Assembly (NCBI RefSeq): GCF_001591705.1
Contig: NZ_BCVK01000018.1
Location: 1 to 38,338, forward strand
Direction: 5' to 3'
DNA from: Lactococcus cremoris subsp. cremoris NBRC 100676
GTDB lineage: Bacteria; Bacillota; Bacilli; Lactobacillales; Streptococcaceae
DNA length: 38,338 nt
Below the pieces are notes generated by a model that was not told the DNA's origin, made no database searches, and saw only the letters and a program-made list of their open reading frames with translations. Below are positions 35,543 through 38,338 of the stretch, piece by piece. Numbering within the stretch: position 1 is the first letter of the stretch; each line of letters starts with the position of its first letter. The translations under genes were made by a program, and so were the position numbers.

Positions 35543-36382
35543 TTAAATTGCTAAATCAAATTTCAATTGAGGTTTTACTGGCTCATAGTCCACAAGTTCA
35601 AAATCTTCAGGTTTAATATCGAAAAAGTTTGTACCATCAGGAACATTAAGGACCAAACGAGGTTCTTTTTCAGAAGCTGTTCGCTTCATTAATTCATTTG
35701 CCTGCTCAAACTGATTATCATAAATATGTAAATTATTTACAAAATAAAAGAATTTCCCAACTTTCCAAGAAAAATGTTTTGCAATCATCATTTGCAAAGC
35801 AACATATTGCATCGCATTGATATGGTGGGCCACAAGCATATCGTTTGAACGTTGAATCAGTGTGGCATCCAAATAAATCTGACCATCTTTTTCTCGACGG
35901 ACATCAAACATCGTTTGGAAAGCACATGGTAAAAGACCTTCTGTTTCCTCAAAATCTTCATACTGCCAAAGGTTGATGATATTACGACGATTCCATGGAT
36001 TTTTGGCCAAGCCTTCTAATAATTTACCAATGATATTATATTTTTTGACTGTTTCACCATAACGTTGCCCAATCGTACCATCACCAATTCCCCATTCTCC
36101 CCAGTATTTGACTCCATACTTCTCTTCGAGAACAGAAAGCTCACTTGTTTGGTCTTGGTATATCCACATCAATTCTTTAATAGCAGATTTGATTGGAATT
36201 GGACGCAAAGTGGTAATTGGAAACTCCCCCTTTTGCAAATCATAAGTAACGAATGAACCAGTGACATATTTGCTATTCGCCATTTGACCATCCTTATACT
36301 TTGGTCTTGCATTTTCTGAAAAAACACCATTATCTAGGATATTTTGGATATTTTGTTTAAAAACTTGATCTGCGTAAGTCAT
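35543..36382 (-). CDS. thyA: Thymidylate synthase
   Basis: ThyA methylates dUMP to dTMP with methylene-THF, essential for DNA precursors. The 279-residue protein shows [23 protein letters not shown] (phosphate-binding Arg pair), catalytic Cys153 in [32 protein letters not shown] and [13 protein letters not shown]. The active-site loop reads PCAF where most ThyA have PCHxxxQ, a variant I recall from lactococci. A TATAAT -10 with an upstream TG lies at 36413-36421, and AGG precedes the ATG. Monocistronic between terminator and promoter. Confidence 0.96.
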   Translation of the reverse strand: MTYADQVFKQNIQNILDNGVFSENARPKYKDGQMANSKYVTGSFVTYDLQKGEFPITTLRPIPIKSAIKELMWIYQDQTSELSVLEEKYGVKYWGEWGIGDGTIGQRYGETVKKYNIIGKLLEGLAKNPWNRRNIINLWQYEDFEETEGLLPCAFQTMFDVRREKDGQIYLDATLIQRSNDMLVAHHINAMQYVALQMMIAKHFSWKVGKFFYFVNNLHIYDNQFEQANELMKRTASEKEPRLVLNVPDGTNFFDIKPEDFELVDYEPVKPQLKFDLAI

Positions 36383-36412
36383 GAAATTTTCCTATCTTTT
36401 TTAATTCCCTTC

Positions 36413-36421
36413 ATTATACCA
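36413..36421 (-). promoter_or_regulatory. Extended -10 promoter of thyA
   Basis: Minus-strand TGGTATAAT (TG-N-TATAAT) lies about 30 bp before the thyA start. No good -35 is seen. Confidence 0.6.
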
Positions 36422-36534
36422 CACCACCTCGATATGGTTCAATAGTATTTCCCAAAATAACCTCTCAGAATTATCAGGATAGAAAAAGAGATGTCAATAT
36501 AATTTGTTCAAACCAGATTTATAAAAAATATCCA

Positions 36535-38338
36535 TCAGGCAGTTTCTGAACCTTCTAATTCAACAGCTGCTTTTTCTTCTTCTAAAGCTTTATTATCCGC
36601 CACCTTAAAGAATGGGTAGTAAATAAGAACATTCAAGACTAAACAGATTGCAAAAATAATCAAAAATGGAAGTCCACCTGAAATGGCCATTCTCACAGGT
36701 GCTGGTGTCGTCCAAGGAAGAAGTGCCGTCATTGGATTCAGATTTGTAATATTTAATATCTTTGCCAAGCCCAATGCTACAGTTCCTAAAATTGCTGGTT
36801 GGAAAACCAAAGGAATAAAGAAAATAGGATTTAACATCATTGGAAGACCAAAAAGTAATGGTTCACTGATATTGAAAATACTAGCAATTGCACCTAATTT
36901 TAATAATTGTTTATAGCGTTCAGATTTTGCCGTAAACATTGAAATAACTAACCCATAAGTATTTCCACTTCCGCCCCATGCGTTCGCACCCACAGCAAAC
37001 ACAATCATCATTTGTAAGTATGGTACAGGTTTTCCGGCAGCATAGGCATCAATATTAGCATATGACATTGTTAATAACAATGGATTTAAAATTCCCCCAA
37101 TTAAATTAGGGTGGATACCAAAGAACCATAAGAAATTACCAAAGGTAAAGATGCCCATAAGAACCCATGGATTTGCCACAGCACCAGTCAACGGTGCTTG
37201 AATTAGTTGTGTTGAGAAATTGAAAATATCATGGAATGGCGTATAAGAGAATCCCACACGAATCCCGAACATCAAACAGAAAATCACCATTGAAATAATT
37301 GCTGGACTTAGTGAATCTACAACCATTGGAGGAACTCCAGCTGGTAATTTAATAACTAAATTTCTTTTGCTCAATTGTATATAGACTAATGAAACAATAA
37401 AACCAATTATGATTGCTACAATTAATCCTGTGCTACCCGTGTATACCGTTTGAAATGCTTCAACATTTGACACACTGTCAACTACCGCGGATTTCGGAAA
37501 TTCGGTTGGAATGTTTTTTACTACAGGGACACTAATAATTTGTGGCATTAGCATTAACAAACTTGCGATTGATAATAAACCGGCCGTATGGCCATTATAT
37601 TCATGACGATTTACACCTGTCTCTTTTTTGAATTGTGAAGATAAATAAGAAATATTCATGTGTAGCTCTTCTGCAATTTCACTCACACTTAGTTTTTCGT
37701 ATAAATGATTAACAATATACTTTTGACAAGATAATATTTTATAAGAAACCTGACAATATCGATGCTGTTTCACTTTATCTGCAAAATCGATCATCACATT
37801 ATAGGCAAGCGTTCTAATTTCTTCTAATTCCGTTAATTCTTCAAGCTCTTGAATATATAAATCACTCATCAAAAAAGCTTCTTCTTCAGGTAATCCTCCC
37901 TGTATAGCCGAACGAGTAGTCATAGTGATGACTGAAATCAAAATGTTTTTCTTATGTCGCATTGAATTATTAGATAATTTTCCAGCAGTTCCTTTATTCA
38001 TATAATTTGAAAAAGCTTTTTTTAACTCTGCAACATCTCCACGAATAACACATTCCCCCAAATATTTTTCAGAAAGATATGTTTTATGGAATTTACTTTC
38101 CTCACGTATTGGAATCATTTCCATTTCAATTGGTTTAGCAGCAAGCAATGGAGAAATAATATGCTGATTTTTTTCAAATAATTCTTCATAATCTAATTTT
38201 TCTTGAAAAATCATTTGATAGAGTAAAATACCACTTTTTAATAATTGTTTTACTTCAACGGGGAAAGGATTATTTGCAAGTTTTTCTTGTCCTTTAAAAA
38301 TAAGTAGAAGATACTCCTCTTTACCAAATACAGAAAAA
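36535..38338 (-). CDS. In-frame fusion of an AraC-type regulator with a truncated PTS EIIC (cellobiose/lactose type); 5' end outside the window
   Basis: The frame is open from the window edge (38338) to 36535; the ATG at 38214 has no ribosome binding site and sense codons continue upstream (VFGKEEYLLLIFKGQEKL), so the true start lies outside. Numbering from that ATG, residues 1-204 are an AraC-family regulator ending in its first helix-turn-helix, LSVSEIAEELHMNISYLSSQFKKETG (175-200). Its second helix-turn-helix is missing. From about 206 the protein is an EIIC permease: GHTAGLLSIASLLMLMPQI, about eight membrane segments, WFFGIHPNLIGGILNPLL, NISEPLLFGLPMMLNP and LPWTTPAPV. Around 90-100 N-terminal EIIC residues are lacking. 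It is likely a deletion product and probably non-functional in both roles, but with no stop codon. Confidence 0.85.
   Translation of the reverse strand, partial: FSVFGKEEYLLLIFKGQEKLANNPFPVEVKQLLKSGILLYQMIFQEKLDYEELFEKNQHIISPLLAAKPIEMEMIPIREESKFHKTYLSEKYLGECVIRGDVAELKKAFSNYMNKGTAGKLSNNSMRHKKNILISVITMTTRSAIQGGLPEEEAFLMSDLYIQELEELTELEEIRTLAYNVMIDFADKVKQHRYCQVSYKILSCQKYIVNHLYEKLSVSEIAEELHMNISYLSSQFKKETGVNRHEYNGHTAGLLSIASLLMLMPQIISVPVVKNIPTEFPKSAVVDSVSNVEAFQTVYTGSTGLIVAIIIGFIVSLVYIQLSKRNLVIKLPAGVPPMVVDSLSPAIISMVIFCLMFGIRVGFSYTPFHDIFNFSTQLIQAPLTGAVANPWVLMGIFTFGNFLWFFGIHPNLIGGILNPLLLTMSYANIDAYAAGKPVPYLQMMIVFAVGANAWGGSGNTYGLVISMFTAKSERYKQLLKLGAIASIFNISEPLLFGLPMMLNPIFFIPLVFQPAILGTVALGLAKILNITNLNPMTALLPWTTPAPVRMAISGGLPFLIIFAICLVLNVLIYYPFFKVADNKALEEEKAAVELEGSETA

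Noticed and set aside
1-38338. Insertion sequences, tRNA or rRNA genes, CRISPR arrays or prophage
   Set aside because: No transposase frame, no cloverleaf or rRNA-like sequence, and no regularly spaced repeats were seen by eye.

Overview
The window is AT-rich, gene-dense DNA with short Firmicutes-type leaders and GGAG-like ribosome binding sites. Three features point to Lactococcus lactis: a PurR-activator purine regulon with PurBox motifs, a thyA of lactococcal type, and many TTACTGACA/TGTCAGTAA hairpin terminators. Several genes are broken by small indels or a nonsense codon. Such decay is common in dairy lactococci, but some homopolymer lesions could be assembly errors. Assignments rest on reading motifs by eye; no database search was run.

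Layout. (1) 1-3.5 kb is a small xylose/xylan locus. It holds a lipoprotein recognisable as a GH11 endo-xylanase, xylose isomerase xylA, and a divergent AraC-type regulator xylR. No xylulokinase gene lies between xylA and the xylanase. (2) 3.5-7.5 kb is purD-[frameshifted HAD phosphatase]-purE-purK. (3) 7.6-9.7 kb is a TetR regulator and a decayed DHA2 efflux pump. (4) 9.8-12.9 kb holds a YjjG-like nucleotidase, purH and hpt. (5) 13-16.2 kb is an accessory patch with a decayed NAD-dependent epimerase/reductase, a divergent TetR and an ABC exporter with two frameshifts. (6) 16.4-20.9 kb is purM-purN and clpB with a CtsR-type operator. (7) 21-24 kb holds a secreted repeat protein, a frameshifted membrane protein and an atypical SDR. 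(8) 24.1-29.9 kb is the purC-purS-purQ-purL-purF operon. (9) 29.9-34.2 kb is a five-gene redox operon (SDR, DUF2255-like, CMD-like, ABM monooxygenase, cupin) behind a MerR-type promoter, then marR with a DHA2 efflux gene. (10) 34.2-38.3 kb holds a second secreted repeat protein, thyA, and an in-frame fusion of an AraC regulator to a PTS EIIC permease that runs off the window edge.

The purine genes (purF, D, N, LQS, M, K, E, C and H) cover every step from PRPP to IMP except PurB, plus the salvage enzyme Hpt. All lie on the minus strand but in five transcription units. Each unit has a PurBox whose central G sits about 76 bases upstream of the start predicted from the -10 box, so one PurR can co-activate dispersed genes. 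At purC, purH and purM a terminator-like hairpin sits at the same place (about -29 to -63), between PurBox and -10.

The observations most worth following up are the lipid-anchored GH11 xylanase, the fixed-position hairpins in PurR promoters, the MerR-type 19-bp-spacer promoter of the redox operon, the AraC-EIIC fusion, and the long duplicated PurF propeptide.
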